Shown here: piece after piece, positions 46,633-57,623 of the stretch
How positions within the stretch are numbered: the stretch's first letter is position 1
Layout of the letters: each line of letters begins with the position of its first letter
Source of the DNA: Xenorhabdus beddingii
GTDB lineage: Bacteria; Pseudomonadota; Gammaproteobacteria; Enterobacterales; Enterobacteriaceae
Assembly (NCBI RefSeq): GCF_002127545.1
Contig: NZ_MUBK01000013.1
Span: forward strand, 1-64,000
DNA: 64,000 bases
Reading direction: 5' to 3'
Made by a program: the position numbers and the translations under genes
The notes under the pieces: generated by a model
Told to the model about the DNA's origin: nothing
The model's input: only the letters and a program-made list of their open reading frames with translations
Database searches by the model: none

Positions 46633-46857
46633 TTAGAATAAATTAGAGTTATTTTTGAGCATATCTTCAATTTGTCGATCGACCTTAATATGAATTTCAT
46701 GCTCAATTTTCACGTTCATATTGATATTGATGGGCTTATCGGGTGTCGCCACTTCCAGCCTGACACAGCCAGCCAATGCAATGTTGATTAACATGATACT
46801 CACCAATGTCATGCCCATCCTGACAATCGGTAATCTGCATCCAACTTTTGTTGTCAT
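46633..46857 (-). CDS. ynbE: YnbE family outer-membrane lipoprotein
   Basis: Up to 74 residues. A downstream ATG at 46812 has CAGGA about 5 bases before it and gives 59 residues, close to the Escherichia length; the longer frame has GGGAG only 3 bases upstream, so the shorter start is preferred. A lipobox LAGC sits after a hydrophobic signal. The tail IEVATPDKP-like segment (here LEVATPDKPININMNVKIEH) matches YnbE. It partners YdbH in moving phospholipid between membranes (known in Escherichia). Confidence 0.85.
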   Translation of the reverse strand: MTTKVGCRLPIVRMGMTLVSIMLINIALAGCVRLEVATPDKPININMNVKIEHEIHIKVDRQIEDMLKNNSNLF

Positions 46858-46907
46858 TTATTACTCCCATTTTACAGGAAAAACCTAAAGCCAATAAGTT
46901 TGTATCC

Positions 46908-49529
46908 CTAATCGAATTCATTCATTACAGAGATATTTTTCTGTAACCATTCTTCCAGATTACTGCCAAAACGCAGACTGCGCCATAACTGAAAAATATT
47001 CTCCTCATGGCGGTAGTTAAGCCTGATCTCACGTTTTCCATCTACCACAGGATTGACTCCACTGATTTCGGAATGCAAGGTTAAAATTCCCAAATTATTG
47101 AGGGTCACATAGGCTTTCGAACGGCTGATTTCTAAATAACGCAACCAATCCATTGCCATACCGGCGGATAAGTCGTTTTTTCCTATGGAATCAACCGTGT
47201 CCTTATCCAATCGCAATGTCAGGTAGCCCTCATTAGATACCCATCCACGCTGAATAATCCAATGTTCATCATTTAATAAGATCGGCAATTCACCACTGAT
47301 CCTTCCTGACATGGCCATTTGCTTGACGTTGAGTACGCCAAATAATTTACTCAGATTCAACGTGTTAAAGCGCAATACGGCCGCGTCTTTTTGTGGAAGC
47401 TGTAACTTATTCATCTCCAACTTACCATCCAGCATGTCAACATTCACGTTGGTCAGTGCCAGCGGCTGAGTTTCGGATGGAGGATAAAAACCCAGCAAGT
47501 CAGCAGTCACATTCTGCATCTCAAACAGCCCTTTAATGGCTTTGATGCGTAACCGGACAGGTGATGTTAATCCCAACTGCCAAGTATGTTCCTGCAAACG
47601 CCACGGCAAAATAAAATCCAGACCATCAACTTTGCCATTTTTCAGCCACATATTTGCATCTCTCACAACCCAGTGGCCACCAGCACGTAACCCTTGCCCT
47701 TTCGCCGCTGAAAAAGCCGCTTGAGCATAAATATTACCGCTACGCACCGTTACCCCCAGATCAGGGGGAATCAAAGATTGGAAAGCCAATAAAGATTGCT
47801 GCGGCCAACGGGCTTCTCCCCTCAATCGTTCACCATCCCAGCGAGCATAAAATGGAATCGAGCCAATACCTTTGGAACGCAATTCACCATTCAGCATAAA
47901 ATTATCCGGTGATTGGCCGATCACGGCGGCATCGAAATTAAATGGGGGTAGAAAACCCCCCGATCGAAATTCGGTTTTTTGCGCGGATAGCTGAAAATTC
48001 CCCATTAATGTCGGTTCTTTTGCCGCACGCTGCCAGATTAATGGCTTGGTCAGTTTTAAGCGTGGGGCTTTCATCTGCACAAGACCATATTCGATGCGGT
48101 CAAAGCCCGTGTTTAAAACATCCACCGTTATCTGTGATTGCTTCCAGTTTCCTGCCCCCGCAATATCCCATTTGGCTTGCAGTGGTGGCAGATGTCCATT
48201 ACCCCAATAACGCCATTTCCAGTGTCCCTGATCAGGAATGAAATCCTCTGCATACCCATCCAGATGTAATTTAAATTCTCCCCAATAACTATCTTGCGCT
48301 TTCACAATCGCCTGTAGGCGACCCGTAAAGCCATCACGAGTCAAGTGAGTGCCGGCCAAAGGTAAACGTGCTTCTTTGACCGTAAAAGTTTCACTCACCT
48401 TTCCCCAGGCGCGAAACAACGCGCCTGACTGGAAAGTCATTTTAGGTGCGACTAGAGGCCCCGTCACAACAGCAGGCAATGACATTGCCATGATCATGTG
48501 TCCGCTATTCACTTGTCCTGTTAACTGAAATGGAATATGGGCATGAGTCATGCTGATGGGCGTGGGTTGTACAGACAAAACCACATTGCCTTTACCTCGA
48601 TCATTTTGAGTCACTAAATTGATCCGTCCACTGACAGACAGACCAGCCAAGCCTTTTTTCCATTGATCCAATCTGATATTTACCCCTCCGGATAAGGGTT
48701 GGCTGGCTCCCGACCATTGCCATTTACCATTACTGATCAAAAACTGAGACGCATCAAATGACCAAGGTAATTCCGCCAGGATTTGTTGCTTTTTGGCTTC
48801 AATAACGGAAAACACTCCACTTTGTCCTTTCCATTTCAATGCAAGCTGCAATGGTTCTGGATATTGGCTCAGTGATAGATGGGCGGTTAGCTGACCTTGC
48901 CCGGGGAGCGCCCTCATATCTAACGGCAAGGTCAGATCCCCATTCAGGTTAATTTCCTGTTCCGGCAATTTCACAAAAAACTGATTAACAATGAGCGATT
49001 GTCTATCTGCAATGTGTGCATTCAGTTTTAACTTCTCACTTTGATAAGAGACTCTTTGTGCTTGGGATGAGGAATCAAATTGGAACCTGCCCGCAAATTC
49101 CTGCCACGGCATGACAGCAAGGCGATCAACAACAAGACTCACCGAGGGTATGGAAGATAATATTTCCTGTACAGATAATGGAGTTACCTGTTTTTCCGTA
49201 ACAGGCAATTGAGCCAGGCACTGGCTTTGAGAGTCAATATTGGCAACATGAATATTCCAGTCACGGTTTTCAGTATTTTCTCGAGGAGAATACGCTATGG
49301 ATACCCCAGATATGTTTATCCATTCACACGCCTTTGCCTTTAATGACAGATTATCCAACCATAGTGCGTTTTTTCTCCATTTCGGTTGACTCAAAGAAAG
49401 AGTGACCCCTTGCGGCAGCCAATGGCTGGCAACCAGCGGTAACCAGCGCGGCAATGTAGACCACCCCGACACGATCAGTAACATCAGTACAGTTATCGTT
49501 ACTGCAAACACTTTGAATATTCTTGTCAT
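46908..49529 (-). CDS. ydbH: YdbH family AsmA-like envelope protein
   Basis: 873 residues with one N-terminal membrane helix (about 7-25) and a long beta-rich periplasmic region, as in AsmA-like/TamB-type lipid-transfer proteins. The C-terminal part shows the family's alternating hydrophobic strands (about 600-850). In Escherichia YdbH acts redundantly with TamB and YhdP to carry phospholipid to the outer membrane, bridging to YnbE (established). The 50-base gap to ynbE and order ydbH-ynbE-ydbL are conserved. The ribosome site is weak. Confidence 0.88.
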   Translation of the reverse strand: MTRIFKVFAVTITVLMLLIVSGWSTLPRWLPLVASHWLPQGVTLSLSQPKWRKNALWLDNLSLKAKACEWINISGVSIAYSPRENTENRDWNIHVANIDSQSQCLAQLPVTEKQVTPLSVQEILSSIPSVSLVVDRLAVMPWQEFAGRFQFDSSSQAQRVSYQSEKLKLNAHIADRQSLIVNQFFVKLPEQEINLNGDLTLPLDMRALPGQGQLTAHLSLSQYPEPLQLALKWKGQSGVFSVIEAKKQQILAELPWSFDASQFLISNGKWQWSGASQPLSGGVNIRLDQWKKGLAGLSVSGRINLVTQNDRGKGNVVLSVQPTPISMTHAHIPFQLTGQVNSGHMIMAMSLPAVVTGPLVAPKMTFQSGALFRAWGKVSETFTVKEARLPLAGTHLTRDGFTGRLQAIVKAQDSYWGEFKLHLDGYAEDFIPDQGHWKWRYWGNGHLPPLQAKWDIAGAGNWKQSQITVDVLNTGFDRIEYGLVQMKAPRLKLTKPLIWQRAAKEPTLMGNFQLSAQKTEFRSGGFLPPFNFDAAVIGQSPDNFMLNGELRSKGIGSIPFYARWDGERLRGEARWPQQSLLAFQSLIPPDLGVTVRSGNIYAQAAFSAAKGQGLRAGGHWVVRDANMWLKNGKVDGLDFILPWRLQEHTWQLGLTSPVRLRIKAIKGLFEMQNVTADLLGFYPPSETQPLALTNVNVDMLDGKLEMNKLQLPQKDAAVLRFNTLNLSKLFGVLNVKQMAMSGRISGELPILLNDEHWIIQRGWVSNEGYLTLRLDKDTVDSIGKNDLSAGMAMDWLRYLEISRSKAYVTLNNLGILTLHSEISGVNPVVDGKREIRLNYRHEENIFQLWRSLRFGSNLEEWLQKNISVMNEFD

Positions 49530-49883
49530 AAAAACGTCTAATACATAGGTACATTAACTGATTTTACACCATTAAATAGAATAAATTAGAATCAGTTCTA
49601 AGATAAAAGGTAGATTACGAAACCATAAAAAGCTCGGCATATCAATAAAAGACAATAACCTCGATAACCCTCTTTATCAGCTCATTGTTAAATGGGTTCG
49701 CTGTTAAATTAGGGTTCTTTGTTAACTTATGGTTTTGTTAAATTATGGTTTTGTTAAATTATGGTTTTGTTAAATTATGGTTTTGTTAAATTAATAGTAT
49801 TAAGTTGATAGTTTGCCCAAATTTCTAGAAACTTGTGGTAATAACAGTAGAAATACTTAAATAAACAGGATTGATTGCCACGT
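49530..49883. other. ydbH/cls divergent intergenic region
   Basis: No gene. It should contain the promoters of ydbH (minus) and cls (plus). The right part is occupied by a 16-bp tandem array (49688-49793), listed separately. Confidence 0.5.
49688..49793. repeat. 16-bp tandem repeat array upstream of cls
   Basis: Three exact copies of TTAAATTATGGTTTTG (49738-49785), one copy with a single change (49722-49737), two degenerate 16- and 18-base copies (49688-49721), and a partial copy at the end. It ends about 90 bases before the cls start, so copy number could affect spacing of cls promoter elements. Confidence 0.85.
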
Positions 49884-51344
49884 ATGACAACCTTTTATTC
49901 TGTACTTAGCTGGCTGGCGATTTTCTTATACTGGCTGATTATTGCGGGTATCACCATTCGTGTTTTGATGAAACGTCGCCCCGTGACATCAGCAATGACC
50001 TGGGTACTCATCATTTATATTCTCCCTTTGGTGGGAATTGTCGCCTATCTGTCATTTGGCGAATTGCATCTTGGCAAACGCAGAGTGGAACAAGCCAAAC
50101 AAATGCGTTCATCCGTCGCCAAATGGCTTGCAGAGTTAAAAAAATCCCCCCATATTTTCACCGATGAAAATAGCGAAGTTGCCACGCCGCTATTTCAACT
50201 GTGCGAACGCCGCCAACAAATCAAAGGCGTCAGGGGTAACAAAATGCAATTAATGACGTCTTATGATCATTCCCTGAAAGCCATTATTAATGATATTGAA
50301 AATGCCAAATATAATATTGAGATGGTATTTTATATCTGGCAATCCGGCGGATTGGTTGATCAGGTCACCGATGCCCTGATGCGTGCTGCCAAACGCGGCG
50401 TTAAGTGTCGCATTATGGTGGATTCAGCAGGAAGCTGGCAATTTTTCCGCAGCCCATATCCTGATATTATGCGGAAAGCAGGTATTGAATTTGTCGAATC
50501 GCTAAAAGTGAATATCTTCCGCTTGTTCTTGCGCCGTATGGACTTACGTCAACATAGAAAAATTATTCTTATCGATAATTATATTTCATACACTGGAAGC
50601 ATGAATATGGTTGACCCCCGCTTTTTTAAACAGGATGCAGGGGTCGGGCAATGGGTTGATATTATGGTAAGAATGGAAGGCCCGGTCACGACAACGCTCG
50701 GCATTATCTACGCTTTTGACTGGGAAATGGAAACAGGGCAATGCCATCTTCCGACGCCACCAGACAGCGCCCTCATCCCTTTTGAACAGGCCAGCGGGCA
50801 TACCGCTCAAGTGATTGCTTCCGGGCCGGGATTTCCTGATGAGTTAATCCAACAATCCTTAATGACCGCGATTTTTTCGGCCCGCGAGCAACTTATTCTG
50901 ACTACACCCTATTTTGTTCCCAGTGATGATTTGATGCACGCAATTTGTACCGCAGCCATGCGCGGAGTTGATGTCAGTATTATCATCCCCAGTCAGAACA
51001 ATTCCTTTCTTGTTCGTTGGGCCAGCCGGGCATTTTTTGCTGAACTATTGGAAGCGGGTGTAAAAATTTATCAATTTGAAGATGGGCTATTACATGCCAA
51101 GAGTGTTTTGGTAGATGGACAGCTCAGTATGGTCGGCTCAGTTAATTTGGATATGCGCAGCTTATGGTTGAACTTTGAAATCACGGTGGTGATTGATGAT
51201 GAACACTTCGGAAATGATTTAACCTTGGTTCAGCAGGACTATATTATGCGCTCAACCCTGCTTGCAAACCATGAATGGGAAAAACGCCCGGTCTGGAGTC
51301 GTATTCTTGAACGTGTATGCTACTTTTTCAGTCCTCTGTTATAA
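49884..51344 (+). CDS. cls: Cardiolipin synthase A
   Basis: 486 residues from the ATG at 49884, the Escherichia ClsA length and opening (MTT); an upstream TTG at 49875 has a closer AGGA and is an alternative. Two N-terminal membrane helices (about 5-25 and 35-58) precede two phospholipase D HKD motifs: [18 protein letters not shown] and [18 protein letters not shown]. It joins two phosphatidylglycerol molecules to make cardiolipin and glycerol at the inner membrane. It is followed by yciU, as in Escherichia. Confidence 0.95.
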   Translation: MTTFYSVLSWLAIFLYWLIIAGITIRVLMKRRPVTSAMTWVLIIYILPLVGIVAYLSFGELHLGKRRVEQAKQMRSSVAKWLAELKKSPHIFTDENSEVATPLFQLCERRQQIKGVRGNKMQLMTSYDHSLKAIINDIENAKYNIEMVFYIWQSGGLVDQVTDALMRAAKRGVKCRIMVDSAGSWQFFRSPYPDIMRKAGIEFVESLKVNIFRLFLRRMDLRQHRKIILIDNYISYTGSMNMVDPRFFKQDAGVGQWVDIMVRMEGPVTTTLGIIYAFDWEMETGQCHLPTPPDSALIPFEQASGHTAQVIASGPGFPDELIQQSLMTAIFSAREQLILTTPYFVPSDDLMHAICTAAMRGVDVSIIIPSQNNSFLVRWASRAFFAELLEAGVKIYQFEDGLLHAKSVLVDGQLSMVGSVNLDMRSLWLNFEITVVIDDEHFGNDLTLVQQDYIMRSTLLANHEWEKRPVWSRILERVCYFFSPLL

Positions 51345-51422
51345 TTCGTGACAGAAAAAGTATGCATTCAATAGCGAACATGTTTTAATTTTGCCCTGTT
51401 ATTAATCTCGGAAAATACCATC

Positions 51423-51776
51423 ATGGAAAATCAATCGATACATTCTATGCCATTGGATGTTAACAACCGAATGACTGAAGATGAGGCGCTTGAAAGAGCC
51501 TACGATATTTTTCTGGAACAAGCCCTCACCCATCTCGATCCGGCTGATAGTCTATTGTTTAATTTGCAATTTGAAGAACGGGGTGGTGCTGAATTACTGG
51601 AGCTTTCAGATATTTGGTCTGAGCATGTTGATTTTAATTTGAACCCGGATTTTTTCTCAGAAGTCATTATCGGTTTGGCAGAATCAGACGATGCCGAAAT
51701 TGATGATGTTTTTGCCCGCATTTTGATTTGCCGGGAAAAATCGCACCCTATTTACCATATCCTATGGAAAAAATAA
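51423..51776 (+). CDS. yciU: YciU family acidic protein (DUF440)
   Basis: 117 residues; highly acidic and soluble. It matches the Escherichia YciU sequence closely: [33 protein letters not shown] and [19 protein letters not shown]. The N-terminus has a few residues more than YciU. DUF440 proteins have been proposed as double-stranded-DNA mimics that bind HU in related bacteria, which fits the acidity; that role is inferred here. It lies between cls and opp, the conserved place. Confidence 0.92.
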   Translation: MENQSIHSMPLDVNNRMTEDEALERAYDIFLEQALTHLDPADSLLFNLQFEERGGAELLELSDIWSEHVDFNLNPDFFSEVIIGLAESDDAEIDDVFARILICREKSHPIYHILWKK

Positions 51777-51809
51777 CAGCCTATCGCCCCTGCGAATATT
51801 TTACTGGCC

Positions 51810-51842
51810 AAAAGAATGCCCTCATCATGAGGGCATTCTTTT
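51810..51842. terminator. Strong bidirectional terminator, yciU/oppF
   Basis: AAAAGAATGCCCTC and GAGGGCATTCTTTT form a perfect 14-bp stem with a 5-nt loop; the A- and T-runs serve both strands. Confidence 0.92.
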
Positions 51843-51923
51843 TATCCGTGACCGTGTCACTTTATATGTTTTAATCAATGTATTTTAACAATATATTAAC
51901 AACCCAAGTACTCTAATCACTCA

Positions 51924-52925
51924 CTATAGCGGATCGACTTTAAGACAGGAAACCGCATGTTTAAAGCTACCTTCAAGCAATGGGCGAGTATGGGCACATT
52001 CAGCATCTGCCATTGGGCAGCGAGTGCGAAACACACATCCGGATGGAGGATCAATCGGTGAAGGGAGTTCCCCTTCCAATAATTCAATTTGTTTGTTGCG
52101 TTCTTTGTCTGGATCAGGGATCGGCACCGCTGACATCAATGCCTTGGTGTAAGGGTGCAACGGGTTATGGTAAACCTCGTCGTAAGTCCCTAATTCTACA
52201 GCATTCCCCAAATACATCACCAATACGCGATCTGATATGTGTTTCACTATAGAGAGGTCATGCGCAATAAATATCAGGGAAAGCCCCATTTCCCGCTGTA
52301 ATTCCTGCAATAAATTAACGACTTGTGCCTGAATGGAAACATCCAGTGCTGAAACAGGTTCATCACAAATCACTAATTTAGGCTCCAGGATCAAGGCACG
52401 GGCAATGCCGATACGTTGACATTGTCCGCCTGAAAATTCATGAGGATATCGGTTAATCAGATTGGGCAATAATCCTACCCGCATCATCATCTGTTTAACT
52501 TTTTCTTTTATTTCCCCCTCCTTCATTTTGGGATAATACGTTTTCAACGGTTCAGCGATAATGTCACCAATGGTCATACGCGGGTTCAGTGATGCCAAGG
52601 GGTCTTGAAAAATCATCTGGATATCGTTGCGAACCTCCCGCCATTGTTTGTCACCCATCTCCAGCAAGTTCTGCCCAAGCCACGTAACCGCACCACCAGA
52701 GGCTTTCACCAACCCAATAACCGCTCTGGCAAGTGTCGACTTCCCACAGCCAGATTCCCCCACGACGCCCAGTGTTTCACCTTCGTATAACCTCAGGGTC
52801 ACACCATCCACCGCTTTTAAGGTCTTGGCCGGCTGCCAGAACCACTGTTTTCCGTCTTTGATATCAAAGTAAACTTTGAGGTCATCAACTTCCAATAGGA
52901 CTCGTTTTTCAGCGATTGTGCTCAT
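51924..52925 (-). CDS. oppF: Oligopeptide ABC transporter ATP-binding protein OppF
   Basis: 333 residues. ABC ATPase: Walker [15 protein letters not shown] (about 54-67), signature [15 protein letters not shown], Walker [14 protein letters not shown], and a C-terminal oligopeptide-ATPase extension with CVFRTRCP. It overlaps oppD by 4 bases, so they are translationally coupled. With OppD it powers peptide import. Confidence 0.96.
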   Translation of the reverse strand: MSTIAEKRVLLEVDDLKVYFDIKDGKQWFWQPAKTLKAVDGVTLRLYEGETLGVVGESGCGKSTLARAVIGLVKASGGAVTWLGQNLLEMGDKQWREVRNDIQMIFQDPLASLNPRMTIGDIIAEPLKTYYPKMKEGEIKEKVKQMMMRVGLLPNLINRYPHEFSGGQCQRIGIARALILEPKLVICDEPVSALDVSIQAQVVNLLQELQREMGLSLIFIAHDLSIVKHISDRVLVMYLGNAVELGTYDEVYHNPLHPYTKALMSAVPIPDPDKERNKQIELLEGELPSPIDPPSGCVFRTRCPMADAECAHTRPLLEGSFKHAVSCLKVDPL

Positions 52926-53950
52926 ACTAATTCCTCCTGGCGTTTAAAGCAGGCACGCAAGCGCCCAAGGTCAAATCTTTCCAGTTGCGGCTCTTCGTGA
53001 ACACAACGCTCAGTGGCAAACTGGCAACGAGGCTGAAATGGACATCCTTTCGGCAAACGCAATAAGTTGGGAGGGTTACCTTGAATGGTTGACAGTGATG
53101 ATTCGTTTCCATCCAAGCGGGGAACGGCGTTCAATAGCCCGATGGAATATGGGTGCGTCGGATGATAAAACAGGTCACGCGCTGTACCATATTCCATCGT
53201 TCTTCCCGCATACATCACCAATACTTTGTCACAAATACCCGCCACCACCCCCAAGTCATGGGTAATCATGATAATGGCGGTATTGAACTCACTCTTCAGT
53301 TCATTAAGCAATGTCATGATCTGTGCCTGAACCGTCACATCCAATGCCGTTGTCGGTTCATCTGCAATCAATAACTTAGGCTGACACAACAGTGCCATGG
53401 CTATCATCACTCGCTGACGCATTCCACCAGAGAATTCATACGGATACATTCGCATTCGCTTGCGTGCCTCTGGCATCTTAACAGCATCCAACATGCGAAT
53501 GGACTCTTCAACAGCTTCGCTTTTGCTCATACGTTTATGCAGCATCAGTACTTCAGTAAGTTGCTCACCGACCCGCATATAAGGATTCAGGGAAGTCATG
53601 GGATCTTGAAATATCATCGAGATCTCTTCCGCCCGCATCCTGTTCAACTCTTTTTCTTGCAGGTTGAGAATTTCTCGCCCATTAAAGTTAGCGGAACCAC
53701 TGACAGAACCATTGCTGGCCAATAATCCCATTAGCGCAAATGCCGTCTGAGATTTACCAGAGCCAGATTCTCCTACGATCCCCAGTGTTTCTCCCGCCTG
53801 TAATTCAAAATTCAGTTTATTCACGGCAGTCACATTGCCATCAGGAGTGCTGAATATCACATCCAAGTCTTTCACTGATAATAGGTTTGCTGATGATGAT
53901 TTTACTGATGATCGTGATTCAGTATTTTTTGAAGTTTCTACGCGATTCAT
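52922..53950 (-). CDS. oppD: Oligopeptide ABC transporter ATP-binding protein OppD
   Basis: 342 residues. Walker [15 protein letters not shown], signature [15 protein letters not shown], Walker [14 protein letters not shown], and a C-terminal CPFQPRC Cys cluster that in family members binds an iron-sulfur cluster. It forms the heterodimeric ATPase with OppF. It is in the order oppB-oppC-oppD-oppF on the minus strand, 9 bp after oppC. Confidence 0.96.
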   Translation of the reverse strand: MNRVETSKNTESRSSVKSSSANLLSVKDLDVIFSTPDGNVTAVNKLNFELQAGETLGIVGESGSGKSQTAFALMGLLASNGSVSGSANFNGREILNLQEKELNRMRAEEISMIFQDPMTSLNPYMRVGEQLTEVLMLHKRMSKSEAVEESIRMLDAVKMPEARKRMRMYPYEFSGGMRQRVMIAMALLCQPKLLIADEPTTALDVTVQAQIMTLLNELKSEFNTAIIMITHDLGVVAGICDKVLVMYAGRTMEYGTARDLFYHPTHPYSIGLLNAVPRLDGNESSLSTIQGNPPNLLRLPKGCPFQPRCQFATERCVHEEPQLERFDLGRLRACFKRQEELV

Positions 53951-53959
53951 AGGCTCTCC

Positions 53960-54868
53960 TTAACGGTCTTTCGGATCGAGGGCATCCCGCAGACCGTCAC
54001 CAATAAAATTAAAACAAAACAAGGTCATGACCAGAAAGCCTGCCGGAAATAACAGTAACCACGGGGCCACTTCCATCGAATTGGCGCCATCACTTAACAA
54101 CGCTCCCCAACTACTGAGTGGTTCCTGCGTTCCCAGCCCAAGGAAACTCAAGAAAGATTCAAACAAGATCATACTGGGTACGAGCAATGAGGCATAAACC
54201 ACAACAACACCCAATACGTTTGGCACGATATGACGCAAGACGATATGGCGGCTGGAAACACCACAAACCAACGCGGCCTCAATGAATTCCTTGCGTTTTA
54301 AGCTCAATGTCTGACCACGGACGATACGTGCCATGTCCAGCCACGACACCATGCCGATCGCAACGAAAATTAACAGGATGTTTTGACCGAAGAAAGTCAC
54401 CAGCAGGATAACAAAGAACATGAAAGGGAAAGAGTTAAGGATTTCCAATAAACGCATCATGATCATGTCAATTTTGCCGCCAAGATAGCCTGACGTCGCA
54501 CCGTAGAGAGTGCCAAACAACACAGCGATCAAGGCAGCGGCAATCCCGACCATCAATGAGATGCGCCCGCCAATGGCAACACGTACCAGCAGGTCGCGTC
54601 CTGATGAATCGGTGCCAAAATAGTGTTTGGCTTCAAAATCCGGTGGCATCGTCATCATATTCCAATCTGTGTCATCGTAAGTAAATTGGGATAGCATCGG
54701 GGCTAAAATCACGAATAATGTGATCAATAACAGAAGACATAAACTGGTAATTGCCGCTTTGTTATGTATAAAACGGCGGCGTGCATCTTGCCACAAACTA
54801 CGACCTTCAATTTCTAGCTGCTCAGAAAAACTTTCCAGAGCTTCGCTATTTTTTTTGTTCAGTAACAT
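53960..54868 (-). CDS. oppC: Oligopeptide permease OppC
   Basis: 302 residues with six hydrophobic helices and a long N-terminal cytoplasmic part (about 1-40, EALESFSEQLEIEGRSLW). The permease coupling loop is EFIEAALVCGVSSRHIVLRH. It forms the inner-membrane channel with OppB. Starts 14 bp after oppB stops. Confidence 0.95.
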   Translation of the reverse strand: MLLNKKNSEALESFSEQLEIEGRSLWQDARRRFIHNKAAITSLCLLLLITLFVILAPMLSQFTYDDTDWNMMTMPPDFEAKHYFGTDSSGRDLLVRVAIGGRISLMVGIAAALIAVLFGTLYGATSGYLGGKIDMIMMRLLEILNSFPFMFFVILLVTFFGQNILLIFVAIGMVSWLDMARIVRGQTLSLKRKEFIEAALVCGVSSRHIVLRHIVPNVLGVVVVYASLLVPSMILFESFLSFLGLGTQEPLSSWGALLSDGANSMEVAPWLLLFPAGFLVMTLFCFNFIGDGLRDALDPKDR

Positions 54869-54882
54869 GGCGCGCTCCAGTC

Positions 54883-55803
54883 TTAGTAACGAATTTTGGG
54901 GTCAATGACGGCATACAGCACATCAACAATCGCATTAAACATAATGGTCAAGCTCCCCACCAGAATCGTCAAACTCAATACCAGTGAGTAATCACGGTTT
55001 AATGCGCCATTCACAAACAATTGTCCCAGACCCGGTAAGCCGAAAATAGTTTCGATCACCATTGAACCGGTAATAATGCCGACGAATGCAGGTCCCATAT
55101 AAGAAATAACAGGTAATAGCGCCGGTTTTAACGCATGACGAAAGATAATTTTGCGTAATGGCAAACCCTTGGCTCGTGCTGTACGAATAAAGTTGGAATG
55201 CAATACTTCTATCATCGAACCGCGGGTAATACGGGATATACTGGCAATATAAGAAAGGGAAAGCGCAACCATGGGCAAAAGCATATATTTAGGTGCCCCG
55301 CCATTCCAGCCTCCCCCCGGCAACCATTTTAATGTAATGGCGAATATCAACACTAATAAGGGAGCAACCACGAAACTGGGGATCACCACCCCCGTCATGG
55401 CAAATCCCATCACGGTGTAGTCCCATTTGGTATTCTGGTTCAATGCCGCAATCACTCCTGCACTGACACCAAATACGACCGCCATGACAAAAGCAGCCAA
55501 TCCCAATTTAGCAGAAACAGGCAGAGCCTCTGCAACCAGATCATTGACACTGTAGTCTTTATATTTGAATGAAGGGCCAAAATCCCCTTTAGAGAGTTGG
55601 ATTAAGTAATTGAAATATTGTTTATAGATAGGATCATTAAGATGATATTTCGCTTCAATATTTGCCATCACTTCTGGCGGTAACTTCCTTTCCCCTGTAA
55701 ATGGGCTACCCGGCGCAAGCCGCATCATAAAAAACGAAATAGTAATCAGTATAAAAAGTGTCGGGATCGCCTCTAAGCAGCGGCGTAAAATAAATTTCAG
55801 CAT
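54883..55803 (-). CDS. oppB: Oligopeptide permease OppB
   Basis: 306 residues with six hydrophobic helices. The start FILRRCLEAIPTLFILITIS and the coupling loop NFIRTARAKGLPLRKIIFRH are typical of OppB. It is separated from the proximal oppA by an 86-base gap holding a strong hairpin, so oppB is probably less expressed than oppA. Confidence 0.95.
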   Translation of the reverse strand: MLKFILRRCLEAIPTLFILITISFFMMRLAPGSPFTGERKLPPEVMANIEAKYHLNDPIYKQYFNYLIQLSKGDFGPSFKYKDYSVNDLVAEALPVSAKLGLAAFVMAVVFGVSAGVIAALNQNTKWDYTVMGFAMTGVVIPSFVVAPLLVLIFAITLKWLPGGGWNGGAPKYMLLPMVALSLSYIASISRITRGSMIEVLHSNFIRTARAKGLPLRKIIFRHALKPALLPVISYMGPAFVGIITGSMVIETIFGLPGLGQLFVNGALNRDYSLVLSLTILVGSLTIMFNAIVDVLYAVIDPKIRY

Positions 55804-55852
55804 TGCCCGTTCCTATTGTTTAGCCAAACCGTGGCTTTTAATGACCTAACAC

Positions 55853-55883
55853 GCAGATGGCGCCAATTCATTGCGCCATCTGC
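55853..55883 (-). terminator. Attenuator-like hairpin after proximal oppA
   Basis: GCAGATGGCGC and GCGCCATCTGC form a perfect 11-bp stem with a 9-nt loop, 6 bases past the oppA stop on the minus strand. There is no T-run, so it probably protects or partly ends the oppA message and lets some transcription reach oppB. Confidence 0.75.
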
Positions 55884-55889
55884 TGATTC

Positions 55890-57533
55890 CTAATGTTTTA
55901 TTATGTACAGATTTTTTGTATGGTAATTATCCAGAGGATCTTTGCCGGTATAACCCCCCACATAAGGTTTGACTAAAAGAGAATTGGTATAGTAAAAGAT
56001 TGGGACGATCACAGAATCTTTATCCAATTGCGCATTGGCCTTGGCATAAATCTCAGCGCGTTCTTCATCGTTGTTGACTTCGAGTGACTGTTTCATTAAC
56101 GCATCAAATTCTTTGCTCTTATAGTGAGCCGTATTGTTACTGCTATCGGATAACATGGGGTTCAGGAAGGTAGTGGCTTCGTTATAATCAGCGCACCATC
56201 CGGCGCGGGCAACGTCATAGTTGGCTTGGTGGCGGGAATCGAGGTACGTTTTCCACTCCTGATTTTCGAGTGAAACATCAACACCGATGTTCTTTTTCCA
56301 AATAGAAGCGGCAGCGATAGCCAATTTTTTATGCAAATCGGAAGTGTTGTATAATAGTTTGAATTTCAAAGGGTTATCTTTGGTGAATCCAGCTTCAGCC
56401 AAAAGTTTTTTTGCTTCTTCGTTGCGCTGTTGCTGATTGAGTTTGGCATACCAGTCTGGTTTTTCATCTTTAAAATCGGCGATATAAGGTGGGGTATAAC
56501 CATAAGCGGGTATATCACCCTGATTTTTCACCTTATTCGTCATAATATCCTGATCCATCCCCAGTTTCAGCGCGGTACGTACCCTTGGATCATTAAAGGG
56601 GGGTTTTTCGTTATTAATTTCATAGTAATAAATGCACAATTTCGGATTAAAAACTAACTGATCAGGGATCTCTTTTTTCAGTTTTTGGAATAATTCAACG
56701 GGTAAGTTGTTATAAGTCATCTCAATCTCGCCCGCGCGATAACGGTTAACATCCGTAATTTCAGAGGAAATTGGCAAGAGAGTGATTTGATTAATGACAG
56801 TATTTTTATCATCCCAATACTGAGGATTACGTTCGAGAACCAGGCGTTCATTGATCACCCAACTTTTCGGTTTATAAGCACCATTACCGACAAAGTTCTG
56901 GGGTTGTGTCCATCTATCGCCATATTTTTCTACGGTTGCGCGATGGACGGGGGAAGTACTGGTATGAACAAACAACCTGACTAAATAAGGAACGGCTTCA
57001 CTGAGCGTTAACTGTAATGTGTGGTCATCTAATGCCTTCACCCCCAAAGTTTCAGGTTTTTGCTTGCCTTTGATGACATCATCAACATTAGCAAGATGAG
57101 CATATTGCATATAACTTGCGTAAGGCGATGCTGTATTGGGATCGACTAACCGGCGAAAACTGTAAACAAAATCCTGTGCGGTGACCGGGTCACCATTTGA
57201 CCATTTTGCATCTTTACGCAAATGGAATGTCCAAACTTTAAAATCCTTATTGTCCCAGCTTTCTGCAACACCCGGTATAATTTTCCCGTCAGGCTCATTG
57301 ATCACCAGAGTTTCAAATAAATCACGAGCAATGTTAGATTCTGGTACACCTTCGGTTTTATGCGGGTCCAATGATTGAGGTTCAGAACCATTATTGCGGA
57401 CCAACACCTGTTTTGCAGGGTCTGCAAGTTGCACACCCGCCGGTACTTGCGCTGCAAAGACCTGCCCCCCCATCATCATACTTAAAGCTATCGTAATGCC
57501 GGTAGCCAGTTTTTTCTTTGTTGTGTTTATCAT
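55890..57533 (-). CDS. oppA: Periplasmic oligopeptide-binding protein OppA (copy proximal to oppB)
   Basis: About 547 residues from the ATG at 57533, chosen because GGAG lies 10 bases upstream; the longer frame to 57581 lacks support. A signal peptide ends VFAAQVPAG. The SBP_bac_5 features are EPQSLDPHKTEGVPE and AKWSNGDPVTAQDFVYSFRR. It captures short peptides for OppBCDF. A second, similar oppA lies just upstream, the two-oppA arrangement described for X. nematophila (recalled). Confidence 0.95.
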   Translation of the reverse strand: MINTTKKKLATGITIALSMMMGGQVFAAQVPAGVQLADPAKQVLVRNNGSEPQSLDPHKTEGVPESNIARDLFETLVINEPDGKIIPGVAESWDNKDFKVWTFHLRKDAKWSNGDPVTAQDFVYSFRRLVDPNTASPYASYMQYAHLANVDDVIKGKQKPETLGVKALDDHTLQLTLSEAVPYLVRLFVHTSTSPVHRATVEKYGDRWTQPQNFVGNGAYKPKSWVINERLVLERNPQYWDDKNTVINQITLLPISSEITDVNRYRAGEIEMTYNNLPVELFQKLKKEIPDQLVFNPKLCIYYYEINNEKPPFNDPRVRTALKLGMDQDIMTNKVKNQGDIPAYGYTPPYIADFKDEKPDWYAKLNQQQRNEEAKKLLAEAGFTKDNPLKFKLLYNTSDLHKKLAIAAASIWKKNIGVDVSLENQEWKTYLDSRHQANYDVARAGWCADYNEATTFLNPMLSDSSNNTAHYKSKEFDALMKQSLEVNNDEERAEIYAKANAQLDKDSVIVPIFYYTNSLLVKPYVGGYTGKDPLDNYHTKNLYIIKH

Positions 57534-57623
57534 GTTATTTTTACTCCAATTGATATCATCTGACCTTACAGTCATATCCACACATTGGGATGGTGATTAT
57601 ACGTATCCAAAATAACTATTTTA

